Below are positions 54,857 through 63,793 of a DNA stretch of 64,000 nt, in pieces (the first letter of the stretch is position 1; each line of letters begins with the position of its first letter). Where the stretch lies: positions 172,211 through 236,210 of the forward strand of contig NZ_LQIK01000002.1 of NCBI RefSeq assembly GCF_001499855.1. Direction: 5' to 3'. The stretch comes from Mycobacterium sp. GA-0227b. Lineage in GTDB: Bacteria; Actinomycetota; Actinomycetes; Mycobacteriales; Mycobacteriaceae. Both the position numbers and the translations under genes were made by a program. The notes under the pieces are model-generated. The model was not told where the DNA came from, ran no database searches, and saw only the letters and a program-made list of their open reading frames with translations.

Positions 54857-57820
54857 GTGGATCTGTCGGCGATAACCAGGCCGGTCGGGCGGTTGGTGGC
54901 CACCGCCCAGAACGGGCTGGAAGTGCTGCGCTACGGCGGCCTGGAAACCGGTGCCGTGCCCTCGCCGTTCCAGATCATCCAGAGCGTCCCGATGTACCGG
55001 CTGCGGCGCTACTTCCCGCCCGACAGCAGGCCGGGCGCCAAACCGCCCGGACCACCCGTGCTGATGGTCCATCCGATGATGATGTCGGCCGACATGTGGG
55101 ACGTCACCCGCGAGGACGGCGCGGTGGGCATCCTGCACAAGGGGGGCATCGACCCGTGGGTCATCGACTTCGGCGCACCCGACAAGGTCGAGGGCGGCAT
55201 GGAGCGCACGCTCGCCGACCACGTGGTCGCGCTCAGCGAGGCCATCGACACCGTCAAAGAGGTGGCGGGCCGCGACGTCCACCTCGCCGGCTACTCGCAG
55301 GGCGGCATGTTCGCCTACCAGGTCGCGGCCTACCGCAGGTCGAAGGACCTCGCGAGCATCATCGCGTTCGGCTCGCCGGTCGACACCCTGGCCGCGCTGC
55401 CGATGAACATGCCGGCCAGCATCGCGCCCGCGGCCGCGGACTTCATGGCCGATCACGTGTTCAGCCGGATCGACATCCCGGGGTGGCTCGCGCGCACCGG
55501 CTTTCAGATGCTCGACCCGATCAAGACCGCGCAGTCGCGCATCGACTTCCTGCGCCAGCTGCACGACCGCGAGGCGTTGCTGCCGCGGGAGCAGCAGCGT
55601 CGCTTCCTGGCCTCCGAAGGCTGGATCGCGTGGTCCGGTCCCGCAATCGCAGAACTGCTCAAACAATTCATCGCGCACAACCGGATGATGAGCGGCGGCT
55701 TCTCCATTCACGGTGACCTGGTCACGCTCTCCGACATCGACTGCCCCGTGCTGGCGGTGATCGGCGAGGTCGACGACATCGGCCAGCCCGCCTCGGTGCG
55801 CGGCATCAAACGCGCCGCCCCCAGGGCCGATGTTTACGAATACCTCATCCGCTCAGGACATTTCGGGCTCGTCGTCGGGTCGAAGGCGGCCAGCCAGACA
55901 TGGCCGACCGTCGCGCAGTGGGTCAAGTGGCTCGACGGCGCCGGCGACCAGCCCGAGGGCGTCAACCCGATGGCCCTGCAGCAGGCCGAACCCAACGAGA
56001 CGGGTGTGTCGTTCAGCTCGCGGGTCGCGCACAGCACCGCTGCTGCCACCGAGATGGCATGGAGCCTCGCCCGTTCGGCGGCCGATGCGGTCGTGACCGC
56101 CAACAAGTCCGCCCGGGCGTTGGCCGTCGAGACGGCCCGGACACTGCCGCGTCTGGCCCGGCTCGGCCAGATCAACGAGCACACCCGCATCTCGTTCGGC
56201 CGGATCCTGTCAGAGCAGGCCCGTGACCTTCCTGGCGGCGACTGCCTGCTGTTCGACGGCCGAGTCCACACCTACGAAGCCGTGGACCGTCGCATCAACA
56301 ACGTCGTCCGCGGTCTCATCGATGTCGGGGTGCGCCAGGGGGCGCACGTCGGGGTGCTGATGGAAACCCGCCCCAGCGCGCTGGTGGCGATCGCGGCGCT
56401 GTCGCGGCTCGGTGCGGTCGCGGTGCTGATGCCGCCCGACGTCGACCTGCCCACAGCTGCGCGACTCGGTTCGGTGTCGGACGTCATCGCCGACCCGAGC
56501 AACCTCGACGCCGCCCGGCAACTCGATATGCGCGTGCTGGTGCTCGGCGGTGGTGAGTCCCGCGACCTGGACGTCCCCGGGGACGCCGATGTCATCGACA
56601 TGGAGAAGATCGACCCCGATGCGGTCGATCTGCCCGGCTGGTACCGACCGAATCCGGGCCTCGCCCGAGACCTTGCGTTCGTCGGCTTCAGTTCGATCGG
56701 CGGAGAACTGGTCGCCAGGCAGATCACCAACGCCCGCTGGGCCATCTCGGCGTTCGGCACCGCATCGGCGGCCAACCTCAGTCGCAGCGACACCGTCTAC
56801 TGCCTGACATCGCTGCACCATCAGTCCGGGTTGCTGGTCGCGCTGGGCGGTGCCGCCGTCGGTGGCTCGCGGATCGCGCTGTCGCGCGGGTTGCAGCCCG
56901 ACCGGTTCGTCAAGGAGATCCGCCAGTACGGCGTCACGGTGGTGACCTATACGTGGGCGATGCTGCGCGAGGTCATCGATGACCCGTCTTTCTCCCTGCA
57001 CGGCAGCCACCCGGTGCGGCTGTTCATCGGTTCGGGTATGCCGACGGGGCTGTGGAAGCGCGTGGTCGACATCTTCAAGCCCGCGCACGTCGTCGAGTTC
57101 TTCGCGACCACCGACGGACAAGCTGTGCTCGCCAACGTGTCCGGTGCGAAGATCGGCAGCAAGGGCCGTCCGCTCCCGGGGGGACGGGACCTCGAGCTGG
57201 CCGCCTACGACCCCGAAGAAGACCTGATCCTGGAGGACGAGCGCGGGTTCGTACGCCGGGCCGAGGCCAACGAGGTCGGCGTGCTGATCGCCCGCCCGCG
57301 GGGACCGGTCGATCCGACTGCGCCGGTGAAACGGGGGGTCTTTGCGCCCGCGGACACCTGGGTGTCGACGGAATACCTCTTCCGCCGCGACGCCGACGGC
57401 GACTACTGGCTCGTCGACAACCGCGGCGCGGTCATCCACACCGAACGCGGATGCGTGTTCGCATCGACGGTCAACGACGCCGTCGGATGCCTCGGCGCGG
57501 TCGACCTCGCCGTCACCTACGGGGTGCAGACCAAGGACCGCCAGCTCGCCGTCACCGCGCTGGCCCTGTGCCCGGGCGGCAGCATTCCGTCCGCGGACCT
57601 GTCGGAGGCGATGGCCGAGCTGCCGGTTGGCGACCCGCCCGACATCGTCCATGTGGTGCCGAAGATGGCGTTCAGCGCGTCGTACCGACCGCTGGTCAGC
57701 CCGCTGCGCGCGGAAGGTGTTCCGAAACCGTCGCGTAACGCCTGGTATCTGGACCCCGATACGAATCGGTACAAGCGGTTGACCGTCGCGGTGCGCGCCG
57801 AGCTCGCCGACGGCCAATAG
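54857..57820 (+). CDS. Alpha/beta-hydrolase fused to an ANL (acyl-CoA synthetase-like) domain, Rv1683-like
   Basis: 987 residues from a GTG. The N-terminal half (about 20-370) is a PhaC-like alpha/beta hydrolase with LMVHPMMMSADMWDV, nucleophile motif GYSQGG (Ser) and a late SGHFG His loop. After a linker (about 375-440) comes an ANL domain from LPRLARLGQINEHTRISFGR. Its usual P-loop, TSGTTGxPKG, is replaced by FSSIGGELVARQ without the Lys, and the C-terminal catalytic PKTxSGK Lys is not evident, so adenylation is doubtful. Rv1683/BCG1721 has been described as a lipid-droplet protein with lipase and synthase domains that affects triacylglycerol. Divergent from the ABC-F gene. Confidence 0.88.
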   Translation: MDLSAITRPVGRLVATAQNGLEVLRYGGLETGAVPSPFQIIQSVPMYRLRRYFPPDSRPGAKPPGPPVLMVHPMMMSADMWDVTREDGAVGILHKGGIDPWVIDFGAPDKVEGGMERTLADHVVALSEAIDTVKEVAGRDVHLAGYSQGGMFAYQVAAYRRSKDLASIIAFGSPVDTLAALPMNMPASIAPAAADFMADHVFSRIDIPGWLARTGFQMLDPIKTAQSRIDFLRQLHDREALLPREQQRRFLASEGWIAWSGPAIAELLKQFIAHNRMMSGGFSIHGDLVTLSDIDCPVLAVIGEVDDIGQPASVRGIKRAAPRADVYEYLIRSGHFGLVVGSKAASQTWPTVAQWVKWLDGAGDQPEGVNPMALQQAEPNETGVSFSSRVAHSTAAATEMAWSLARSAADAVVTANKSARALAVETARTLPRLARLGQINEHTRISFGRILSEQARDLPGGDCLLFDGRVHTYEAVDRRINNVVRGLIDVGVRQGAHVGVLMETRPSALVAIAALSRLGAVAVLMPPDVDLPTAARLGSVSDVIADPSNLDAARQLDMRVLVLGGGESRDLDVPGDADVIDMEKIDPDAVDLPGWYRPNPGLARDLAFVGFSSIGGELVARQITNARWAISAFGTASAANLSRSDTVYCLTSLHHQSGLLVALGGAAVGGSRIALSRGLQPDRFVKEIRQYGVTVVTYTWAMLREVIDDPSFSLHGSHPVRLFIGSGMPTGLWKRVVDIFKPAHVVEFFATTDGQAVLANVSGAKIGSKGRPLPGGRDLELAAYDPEEDLILEDERGFVRRAEANEVGVLIARPRGPVDPTAPVKRGVFAPADTWVSTEYLFRRDADGDYWLVDNRGAVIHTERGCVFASTVNDAVGCLGAVDLAVTYGVQTKDRQLAVTALALCPGGSIPSADLSEAMAELPVGDPPDIVHVVPKMAFSASYRPLVSPLRAEGVPKPSRNAWYLDPDTNRYKRLTVAVRAELADGQ

Positions 57821-57910
57821 CACGACCTGCCGCGGGTGCCGGGCGCTGTTAGGCTCCCGCTGGCGGCAGGTCGCCGGACCGGGCGGCCGCGCCACCGAGC
57901 TGGAGGTTTG

Positions 57911-58456
57911 ATGACATCGCGAACCGGTACGCATCGCGACGTCGGGCGTCGCCTCGTCCTGGGCACGCTCGCCGGTGGCGTGCTGGTCGCCGGCCTGCTG
58001 ACCGGTGTCGCACTGCCCACCGCGGTAGCGCAGCCCGCGGAGCCGACGGTCGAAACCGAGGCCCCCGAGCCCCAAGCCGAGGGGCCGCCGACGCCCTGCA
58101 CCGGCGAGGACTGCAACAAAGACGACGAGGCCGCGCCCAAGGTGAACGCCGACCAGGTGCTTTCCCTCATTCACGAGGAGTACCGGCAGGGTGACGGCGG
58201 CGGTCAGATCTCCAAGCTGATCGACGACGCGGTGAAGCTGCGCCAGCAGGGTTACCGCCCGTCGAACGCGAACGCAGCGGCGCTGGCGGACGCGCTCGAA
58301 CATCGGCCGAACCAGACGCCGCTCGTCGAAGCGCTCAAGGAGACCATCGCCTATCAGCGCAAGCTGCAGGCGCGGGCCGCCCAGGCCGTGGTGGACAACG
58401 GACCCGTCGCCGGCCCGGTGCCCGTCATTCCCGGCATGACCGCCCCGGCCGGCTGA
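57911..58456 (+). CDS. Secreted protein, unknown function
   Basis: 181 residues from the ATG at 57911 with GGAGG 5 nt upstream. A signal peptide (RRLVLGTLAGGVLVAGLLTG, cleavage near AVA-QPAEP) is followed by an acidic Pro/Glu linker with a Cys pair PCTGEDC, then a helical region (NADQVLSLIHEEYRQGDGGG; LADALEHRPNQTPLVEALKE) and a Pro/Val tail. Exported to the envelope. No family recognised. The Trm112-like gene follows after 6 bp. Confidence 0.78.
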   Translation: MTSRTGTHRDVGRRLVLGTLAGGVLVAGLLTGVALPTAVAQPAEPTVETEAPEPQAEGPPTPCTGEDCNKDDEAAPKVNADQVLSLIHEEYRQGDGGGQISKLIDDAVKLRQQGYRPSNANAAALADALEHRPNQTPLVEALKETIAYQRKLQARAAQAVVDNGPVAGPVPVIPGMTAPAG

Positions 58457-58462
58457 TCCGCC

Positions 58463-58690
58463 GTGGCGTTCGACGCGAAACTTCTCGAAATCCTGGTCTG
58501 CCCGCAGGACCGCGGACCGCTGCTGCTCGTCGACCCCGATCAGCCGGAATACCTTTACAACCCACGGCTACGCCGGGCATACCGCATCGACAACGGCATC
58601 CCGGTGCTGTTGATCGACGAGGCCGTCGCCGTCACCGACGAGGCCGAGCACCAGCGGATGGTAAACCGCGCGTCAGGGGAAGCCGGGTAG
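58463..58690 (+). CDS. Trm112/UPF0434-family small protein
   Basis: 75 residues from a GTG. Signature LLEILVCPQDRGPLLL at the N-terminus and YRIDNGIPVLLIDEA in the middle; only one Cys remains of the usual zinc CPxC pair. Trm112 proteins activate methyltransferases; bacterial UPF0434 members are poorly known. M. tuberculosis Rv1684 is the counterpart. The 3' end overlaps the convergent TetR gene by 18 bp. Confidence 0.85.
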   Translation: MAFDAKLLEILVCPQDRGPLLLVDPDQPEYLYNPRLRRAYRIDNGIPVLLIDEAVAVTDEAEHQRMVNRASGEAG

Positions 58691-59296
58691 CTCTCCGGTG
58701 AGGTATCGCTGGAGGTTCGGCGCGATGGTCTCCGCGATCTGCTCCACCGGCAGTGATCTGAACGGGTCGAGTTCGAGGATGTAGCGGGCCATCACCACGC
58801 CCACCAATTGCGAGGCGACGAATTGCACGCGGATCGGCCCACTACCGGGCGGGTCGTCGACACGCGAGCCGACCTCTTTGGCGATCACCTCCTGCAGGAA
58901 TGTCCGGAACAAAGACGATTCGTTGCCCGCGAGCATCGACCGCAGCGTCGCGATGAAACCCTTGCCCATTTCGGAATCCCACAGCGGCAACAGAAGTGAC
59001 GGCAGTACGCGGCCGATCTCCTCCACCGGAACCTGCCGCAGCGGGCCGATGACCTGCATCGGGTCGATCGGGATGTGGATCGCCGCGGCGAACAACTGGG
59101 TTTTCGTCCCGAAGTAGTGGTGTACCAACGCGGGATCGACCTCCGCCGCTGCGGCGATCGCGCGAATCGAGGTCTTGTCGATTCCGTTGCGGGCGAACAA
59201 CTCCCGCGCGCTCGACAGAATGCGCTCCCGGGTGTCCGACGGTCCGGGCGGCCGGCCGGGGCGTTTGCGCTCAGCGTTGGTGGTCAACGTCGTCAC
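58673..59296 (-). CDS. TetR-family transcriptional regulator of the ABC exporter operon
   Basis: 207 residues from a GTG at 59296 with GAAGGA upstream; start overlaps the permease stop (GTGA). The N-terminal HTH (about 20-65) has TRERILSSARELFARNG and RAIAAAAEVDPALVHHYFGTK. The C-terminal ligand domain is helical. It is last in the operon ATPase-permease-regulator, as in Rv1687c-Rv1686c-Rv1685c, and probably binds the twin operators at the operon start. Confidence 0.9.
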   Translation of the reverse strand: MTTLTTNAERKRPGRPPGPSDTRERILSSARELFARNGIDKTSIRAIAAAAEVDPALVHHYFGTKTQLFAAAIHIPIDPMQVIGPLRQVPVEEIGRVLPSLLLPLWDSEMGKGFIATLRSMLAGNESSLFRTFLQEVIAKEVGSRVDDPPGSGPIRVQFVASQLVGVVMARYILELDPFRSLPVEQIAETIAPNLQRYLTGELPGFP

Positions 59297-60048
59297 GGTG
59301 TCCTTCGTCGTAGCGTGGCCGCCGCAAGGCACAGCGCCAGAATCGCGAAGCCGATCACGACCGCCATGTCTCGCACCGCGATGAATGTCGGCTCCGAATA
59401 GGCGCCGACCTGTCGCAGCGCCTCCAGAGCGTAGCTTGCGGGCAGCACGTTGCTGATCCACTGCAGCCAGTCCGGCAGCACGTCGCGCGGAACGATGATT
59501 CCGCACAGCAGAAGCTGCGGGACGATCACCACGGGCATGAACTGCACGGCCTGAAACTCGGTGCGTGCGAACGCGCTACACAGCAGACCCAGACCGACCC
59601 CGAGTACGGCGTTGATGATCGCGATCGTGAACACCCACACCGGGCTGCCTTCGGTACTGAAACCGAGGAAGGCATACGAGACGATGCACGCGAGCGTCGC
59701 CTGCGCGGCAGCGGCAATCGAGAACGCGGTGCCGTACGCGGCGAGCAGGTCGGTACGGCGCAGGGGAGTGGTCAGGATCCGCTCCAACGTGCCCGAAACC
59801 CGTTCGCGCTGCATGGTGATCGACGTGATCAGAAACATCACCACGAGCGGAAACACGCCGAGCATGATCAAGCAGGCGTTGTTGAACGGAGACGGTGTTC
59901 CGGGCGGGTGCGGAGCATCCTGGAACATGAAATAGAGCAACGTGATGATCAGGCTGGGCACCACGAGGATCATCGCGACGCTGCGGTGATCGGCCGCCAG
60001 TTGACGCAGGATGCGGCCGGTGGTGGCGAGATATGCCTGCGGACTCAA
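59293..60048 (-). CDS. ABC transporter permease (ABC-2 type)
   Basis: 251 residues from a TTG at 60048 that overlaps the ATPase stop (TTGA); an upstream GTG is an alternative. About six membrane helices. The ABC-2 signature RVSGTLERILTTPLRRTDLL is at about 80-100, followed by the export domain with PVVIVPQLLLCGIIVPRDVL and LPASYALEALRQVG. Works with the ATPase encoded just upstream to export an unknown substrate, probably a drug or lipid. Confidence 0.9.
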   Translation of the reverse strand: MSPQAYLATTGRILRQLAADHRSVAMILVVPSLIITLLYFMFQDAPHPPGTPSPFNNACLIMLGVFPLVVMFLITSITMQRERVSGTLERILTTPLRRTDLLAAYGTAFSIAAAAQATLACIVSYAFLGFSTEGSPVWVFTIAIINAVLGVGLGLLCSAFARTEFQAVQFMPVVIVPQLLLCGIIVPRDVLPDWLQWISNVLPASYALEALRQVGAYSEPTFIAVRDMAVVIGFAILALCLAAATLRRRTP

Positions 60049-60818
60049 CCTGCTTCGGCTGCGGCGGCCGCGGTGCTGTGCCTGATGACGGACAGAAACG
60101 CTTCCTCCAGTGACTGACATTCCGTGTCCTCTCGTAGCTTCGTCGGTGTGGTGTGGGTGAGCAGGCGACCTTCGCGCATCAGCAACAACTCACCGCAGTG
60201 ATCGGCCTCGTCCATCACGTGGCTGGACACCAGCAGCGTCGTCCCATGACTCGCCAAGCGGTGGAACTGCTCCCACAGGTCCACCCGCAATACCGGGTCC
60301 AGTCCGACTGTCGGTTCATCGAGGACGAGCAGATCCGGGTGCGAGACGAGGGCGCACGCCAACGAGGCGCGCGTCTTCTGGCCGCCGGATAGGTTGGCGC
60401 ACACCGCGGTTCGATGGTCGTCGAGCCCGACGGCGGCGACGGCCTCATCGGTGGCCTCGGCGTCGGTCCCGTACAGCGAGGCGAAGTATCGGACGTTGTC
60501 GATCACTCGTAGGTCGTCGTAGACCGTCGGATCCTGCGTGACATAGCCAACCCGGTGCCGCAGGTCCGCCGACCCGGCGGGCTTGCCCAGCACCGTCACC
60601 GAACCACTGGTGATGATCTGCGTGCCGACGATGCTGCGCATCAGCGTGGTCTTGCCACATCCCGAAGGACCGAGCAGGCCGGTGATGGTGCCCTGCGCGA
60701 TCCGCACAGTGATGTCGTCGAGGGCCAGGCGCTTACCGCGGACGACCCGCAGATGTGAGATGTCGACGGCCGGCGCGGACGGCGACCCGGGGAATTCATC
60801 ATGCGATGAAGTCATCAT
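60045..60818 (-). CDS. ABC exporter ATPase
   Basis: 257 residues from the ATG at 60818 (a second ATG follows at 60815, MMTSSHDEFPG). Walker A GPSGCGKTT, signature LSGGQKTR, Walker B LLVLDEPTVGLDP and switch SHVMDEADH. DrrA-like. First gene of the operon; the region of its start codon and first ten codons lies inside twin palindromic operators. TATTCA at 60823-60828 fits a leaderless start at 60815. Confidence 0.92.
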   Translation of the reverse strand: MMTSSHDEFPGSPSAPAVDISHLRVVRGKRLALDDITVRIAQGTITGLLGPSGCGKTTLMRSIVGTQIITSGSVTVLGKPAGSADLRHRVGYVTQDPTVYDDLRVIDNVRYFASLYGTDAEATDEAVAAVGLDDHRTAVCANLSGGQKTRASLACALVSHPDLLVLDEPTVGLDPVLRVDLWEQFHRLASHGTTLLVSSHVMDEADHCGELLLMREGRLLTHTTPTKLREDTECQSLEEAFLSVIRHSTAAAAAEAG

Positions 60819-60825
60819 GTGATGA
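60796..60825. promoter_or_regulatory. Tandem TetR-type operators over the ATPase start
   Basis: TCATCATGCGATGA (60796-60809) and TCATCATGTGATGA (60812-60825) are two copies of one palindrome, 16 bp apart and differing at one base. They cover the -10 side, the start codon and the first codons of the exporter operon. Binding of the operon's TetR protein here would block its own transcription. Confidence 0.75.
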
Positions 60826-60876
60826 ATACTGCGCCCGCTCGTGAGGCCTGTCAAGGGCACCGGCAGAATCGCTTCG

Positions 60877-61488
60877 GTGAGCGCCGAGTTGCTGTCCACG
60901 GATCCACTGACGGCGGCGCGGCGGCTTCTCGGCGCGATGCTGTCCGGGCGCGGGGTGAGCGCGATGATCGTCGAGGTCGAGGCGTACGGCGGGCCTCCCG
61001 ATGGCCCGTGGCCGGACGCGGCGGCCCATTCCTTTCGCGGGCCGGGACCGCGTAACTCCGTGATGTTCGGACCGGCCGGGCGCCTCTACACCTACCGCAG
61101 TCACGGAATCCATGTGTGCGCCAACATCGTGTGCGCCACCGACGGCGTCGCGGGGGCCGTGCTGCTCAGGGCCGCGGCGATTGAAGCGGGCCTGGACGCG
61201 GCGCTCGCGCGGCGCGGGGAGCTGGTTCGACCGGTTGCCCTGGCGAGGGGACCGGGCAACTTGTGCTCGGCTCTGGGAATCACGATGGAGGACAACGGGA
61301 CTGACGTGTTCGCCAAGAAGAGCCCGATCAGGCTGACGCTCGGCGAGCAGCACGCCGCCGCGGAGGGTCCGCGGGTCGGTGTGAGCAAGGCCGCCGATCG
61401 GCCCTGGCGGCTGTGGCTCGCCGGGCGTCCGGAGGTGTCGCTGTACCGGCGCAGTCCACGTGCTCCGATGCCGGGTGCGAGCGACTAA
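60877..61488 (+). CDS. mpg: 3-methyladenine DNA glycosylase
   Basis: 203 residues from the GTG at 60877 ([20 protein letters not shown]), the length I recall for Rv1688; the frame is open 12 codons upstream. AAG fold: [14 protein letters not shown] contains the catalytic Glu, [20 protein letters not shown] and the intercalating Tyr in [16 protein letters not shown] follow. It removes alkylated purines in base excision repair, before PolA fills the gap. CAGAAT lies 7 nt upstream of the start, so a leaderless mRNA is possible. Divergent from the ABC operon, 59 bp between starts. Confidence 0.93.
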   Translation: MSAELLSTDPLTAARRLLGAMLSGRGVSAMIVEVEAYGGPPDGPWPDAAAHSFRGPGPRNSVMFGPAGRLYTYRSHGIHVCANIVCATDGVAGAVLLRAAAIEAGLDAALARRGELVRPVALARGPGNLCSALGITMEDNGTDVFAKKSPIRLTLGEQHAAAEGPRVGVSKAADRPWRLWLAGRPEVSLYRRSPRAPMPGASD

Positions 61489-61498
61489 GGGCCGGTCG

Positions 61499-62173
61499 TC
61501 ATGCAGCAATGCGCGGATGGGCGGCGGTGAAAAGCGCGACAGTCCCGACCATCGTCGTCGTGAACTTCTCGAAGTAGGCGTCGAGGGCCTTTTGCAGGCC
61601 GGCGAGGTCGTCTGTGTCGTTATGGAAGGTGCCCGATGCGTTGAATCGGTTCATCGTTCGCCGACCCAACAGGTTGTGGCGAACGCCTACACCCAGGATC
61701 GTGGAGCCGAAGAACACGCCATCGGGCGCGAGAGCGTTGGCGACATTTTCGATCGCCAAGGATTTGCCTTCCCAGTCACCCGGAATGCAATGGAGCACAT
61801 AGTTGGCGGCGATGGAGTCGAACTTCTCGTGCGTGGGGATCGGAGAAAAGATATCCGAATGCAGCAGCCTCGGCGACAGCTTGCGCAGGCGCTTGCCCGC
61901 CGTCGCGAGGCTATCCGGGCTCAGATCGAGCAGTGTGAGCTTGGGGTCGCGGCAGGGAAACGTGGTGTGCTGCAGGTACCACCCCGTGCCCGGCCCGATG
62001 TCGAGGTGGTTGCAGCGGATGTGCGAGTCGTAATGCTCCAGGAGTCGGCGCCGGGGGCAACGCCACAGCCATCGGTTGTTGAACCTCAAAACGTAGACGT
62101 TGTAGATGAAGAGCCCCCGCGCGTTGTAGAACGCCGCTCCTTTGCGAATCTCCAATGGATCCGGCGCTGTCAT
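61499..62173 (-). CDS. Class I SAM-dependent methyltransferase
   Basis: 224 residues from the ATG at 62173 ([20 protein letters not shown]). SAM motif [13 protein letters not shown] (about 58-69), motif [20 protein letters not shown], motif III/IV around [20 protein letters not shown]. Substrate class, possibly a small molecule or lipid, is not predictable. Convergent with mpg (10 bp) and divergent from tyrS. Confidence 0.85.
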   Translation of the reverse strand: MTAPDPLEIRKGAAFYNARGLFIYNVYVLRFNNRWLWRCPRRRLLEHYDSHIRCNHLDIGPGTGWYLQHTTFPCRDPKLTLLDLSPDSLATAGKRLRKLSPRLLHSDIFSPIPTHEKFDSIAANYVLHCIPGDWEGKSLAIENVANALAPDGVFFGSTILGVGVRHNLLGRRTMNRFNASGTFHNDTDDLAGLQKALDAYFEKFTTTMVGTVALFTAAHPRIAA

Positions 62174-62352
62174 ACGGTGCTCGACTCTCCCTCTCGACTC
62201 TCCCTCTCGGCGGCGTTCGCGCTGCGCCATGCTATCGACCGAATGTGCGGATCAGGACGCGGCGCGCTTACCGCGGCGGCCGCTTCTCGTGGTCACCGCC
62301 TGCGGGCGAACCGGCTGCGGCCGATCCGTCGCGGTACGAGAAGATCGACACC
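62174..62352. other. Gap before tyrS with a short tandem repeat
   Basis: This 179-bp region between the divergent methyltransferase and tyrS has a 13-bp unit CTCGACTCTCCCT repeated twice in tandem (62180-62205), followed by CTCGG. No T-box-like structure and no clear promoter were seen. GAGAAG at 62339-62344 serves as the tyrS ribosome binding site. Confidence 0.35.
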
Positions 62353-63639
62353 GTGACGTCTAAGGGCACCCCGGACATTCTCGACGAGCTGCGGTGGCGC
62401 GGTTTGGTCGCGCAGTCCACCGACGAGGACGCGCTGGCGGCGGCATTGGCCACCGGACCTGTGACCCTGTATTCGGGTTTCGACCCGACCGCTCCCAGCC
62501 TGCACGCGGGCCATCTCATCCCGCTGTTGACGCTGCGCCGCTTTCAGCAGGCCGGGCATCGACCGATTGTGCTCGCCGGCGGCGCCACCGGCATGATCGG
62601 CGACCCCCGCGATACCGGCGAACGCACGCTGAACACCGCGGACACCGTGGCGGACTGGGCCAACCGGATTCGCGGTCAACTCGAGCGTTTTGTCGAGTTC
62701 GACGGCTCCGCGACGGGCGCGGTGGTGGAGAACAACCTGTCCTGGACGGGGCCGCTGTCGGCGATCGAGTTCCTGCGCGACGTCGGAAAGCACTTCTCGG
62801 TCAACGTGATGCTCGACCGCGACACGGTCCGGCGCCGGCTCGAGGGCGAGGGCATCTCCTACACCGAGTTCAGCTACATGCTGCTGCAGGCCAACGACTA
62901 TGTGGAATTGCACCGGCGCCATGACTGCACCTTGCAGGTCGGCGGCTCCGATCAGTGGGGCAACATCATCGCCGGCGTGAGGTTGGTCCGCCAGAAGGAC
63001 GGAGCGACGGTGCACGCCCTGACGACTCCGTTGGTAACCGACTCCGAAGGCAAGAAGTTCGGCAAGTCGACCGGCGGCGGGAGCCTATGGCTGGACCCCG
63101 AGATGACCAGCCCGTACGCCTGGTACCAGTACTTCATCAACACCGCGGACGCCGACGTCATCCGTTATCTACGCTGGTTCACTTTCTTGACCCCCGCCGA
63201 GCTCGCCGAGCTCGAGGAGGCGACGACGGAGCGAGCGCACGAGCGCGCCGCGCAGCGTCGACTGGCCCGCGAACTCACCACGCTGGTACACGGCGAGGCG
63301 GCGACGCGCTCGGTCGAGCACGCCAGCCAGGCCCTCTTCGGTCGCGGTGAGCTCGCTGAACTCGACGAACCCACGCTGGGCGCCGCCCTGCGAGAGGCCG
63401 CGGTCGCCCAGCTCGAGCCAGGGCAGCCGGACTCGATCACCGACCTCCTGGTGGTCAGTGGGCTCTCCGCGAGCAAAGGGGCGGCCAGGCGGACGATCGC
63501 CGAGGGCGGCGTCTACGTCAACAACGCCAGGGTCGACAGCGAGGAGTGGGTTCCGCAGCCCGCCGATTTTCTCCACGGCCGCTGGCTCGTGCTGCGCCGC
63601 GGTAAGCGCAACATCGCGGGCATCGAACGGGTCGCGTGA
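62353..63639 (+). CDS. tyrS: Tyrosine--tRNA ligase
   Basis: 428 residues from a GTG at 62353 ([20 protein letters not shown]); the longer frame to 62155 is not conserved-looking. Class I motifs: HAGH ([11 protein letters not shown]) in place of HIGH, and KFGKS ([10 protein letters not shown]) as [19 protein letters not shown] and [11 protein letters not shown] form the Tyr pocket. A C-terminal S4-like RNA-binding domain (about 355-425, [19 protein letters not shown]) recognises tRNA. The rRNA operon promoter follows. Confidence 0.97.
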   Translation: MTSKGTPDILDELRWRGLVAQSTDEDALAAALATGPVTLYSGFDPTAPSLHAGHLIPLLTLRRFQQAGHRPIVLAGGATGMIGDPRDTGERTLNTADTVADWANRIRGQLERFVEFDGSATGAVVENNLSWTGPLSAIEFLRDVGKHFSVNVMLDRDTVRRRLEGEGISYTEFSYMLLQANDYVELHRRHDCTLQVGGSDQWGNIIAGVRLVRQKDGATVHALTTPLVTDSEGKKFGKSTGGGSLWLDPEMTSPYAWYQYFINTADADVIRYLRWFTFLTPAELAELEEATTERAHERAAQRRLARELTTLVHGEAATRSVEHASQALFGRGELAELDEPTLGAALREAAVAQLEPGQPDSITDLLVVSGLSASKGAARRTIAEGGVYVNNARVDSEEWVPQPADFLHGRWLVLRRGKRNIAGIERVA

Positions 63640-63758
63640 ATTCTCAACCGAGACGGGAACAACGAAGAGGGCCGGGGCGTTAGACCCTCTGGTTGGAGTC
63701 AACGCACCTTGGTGCGCGTGACAGGTGTCGAGTTGAAATACCCGTCCTATCAGGCCAT
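63640..63758 (+). terminator. tyrS 3' region with weak terminator-like hairpins
   Basis: AGAGGG (63666-63671) can pair with CCCTCT (63685-63690), and GCACC (63704-63708) with GGTGC (63711-63715) within a longer GTCA...TGAC repeat. Neither has a T-run, so termination of tyrS is only weakly supported. Confidence 0.3.
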
Positions 63759-63787
63759 TTGACTCCTAGTTTTCCCTCACGTACCTT
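63759..63787 (+). promoter_or_regulatory. rRNA operon promoter (rrnB type)
   Basis: TTGACT (63759-63764) and TACCTT (63782-63787) are separated by exactly 17 bp, an excellent sigma-A promoter. It lies between tyrS and the rRNA leader. Transcription would start near 63794. The location downstream of tyrS is that of rrnB in rapidly growing mycobacteria. Confidence 0.85.
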
Positions 63788-63793
63788 GTTGAT

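Noticed and set aside
62174..62352. T-box riboswitch before tyrS
   Set aside because: No T-box sequence, specifier loop or terminator-antiterminator pair is visible.
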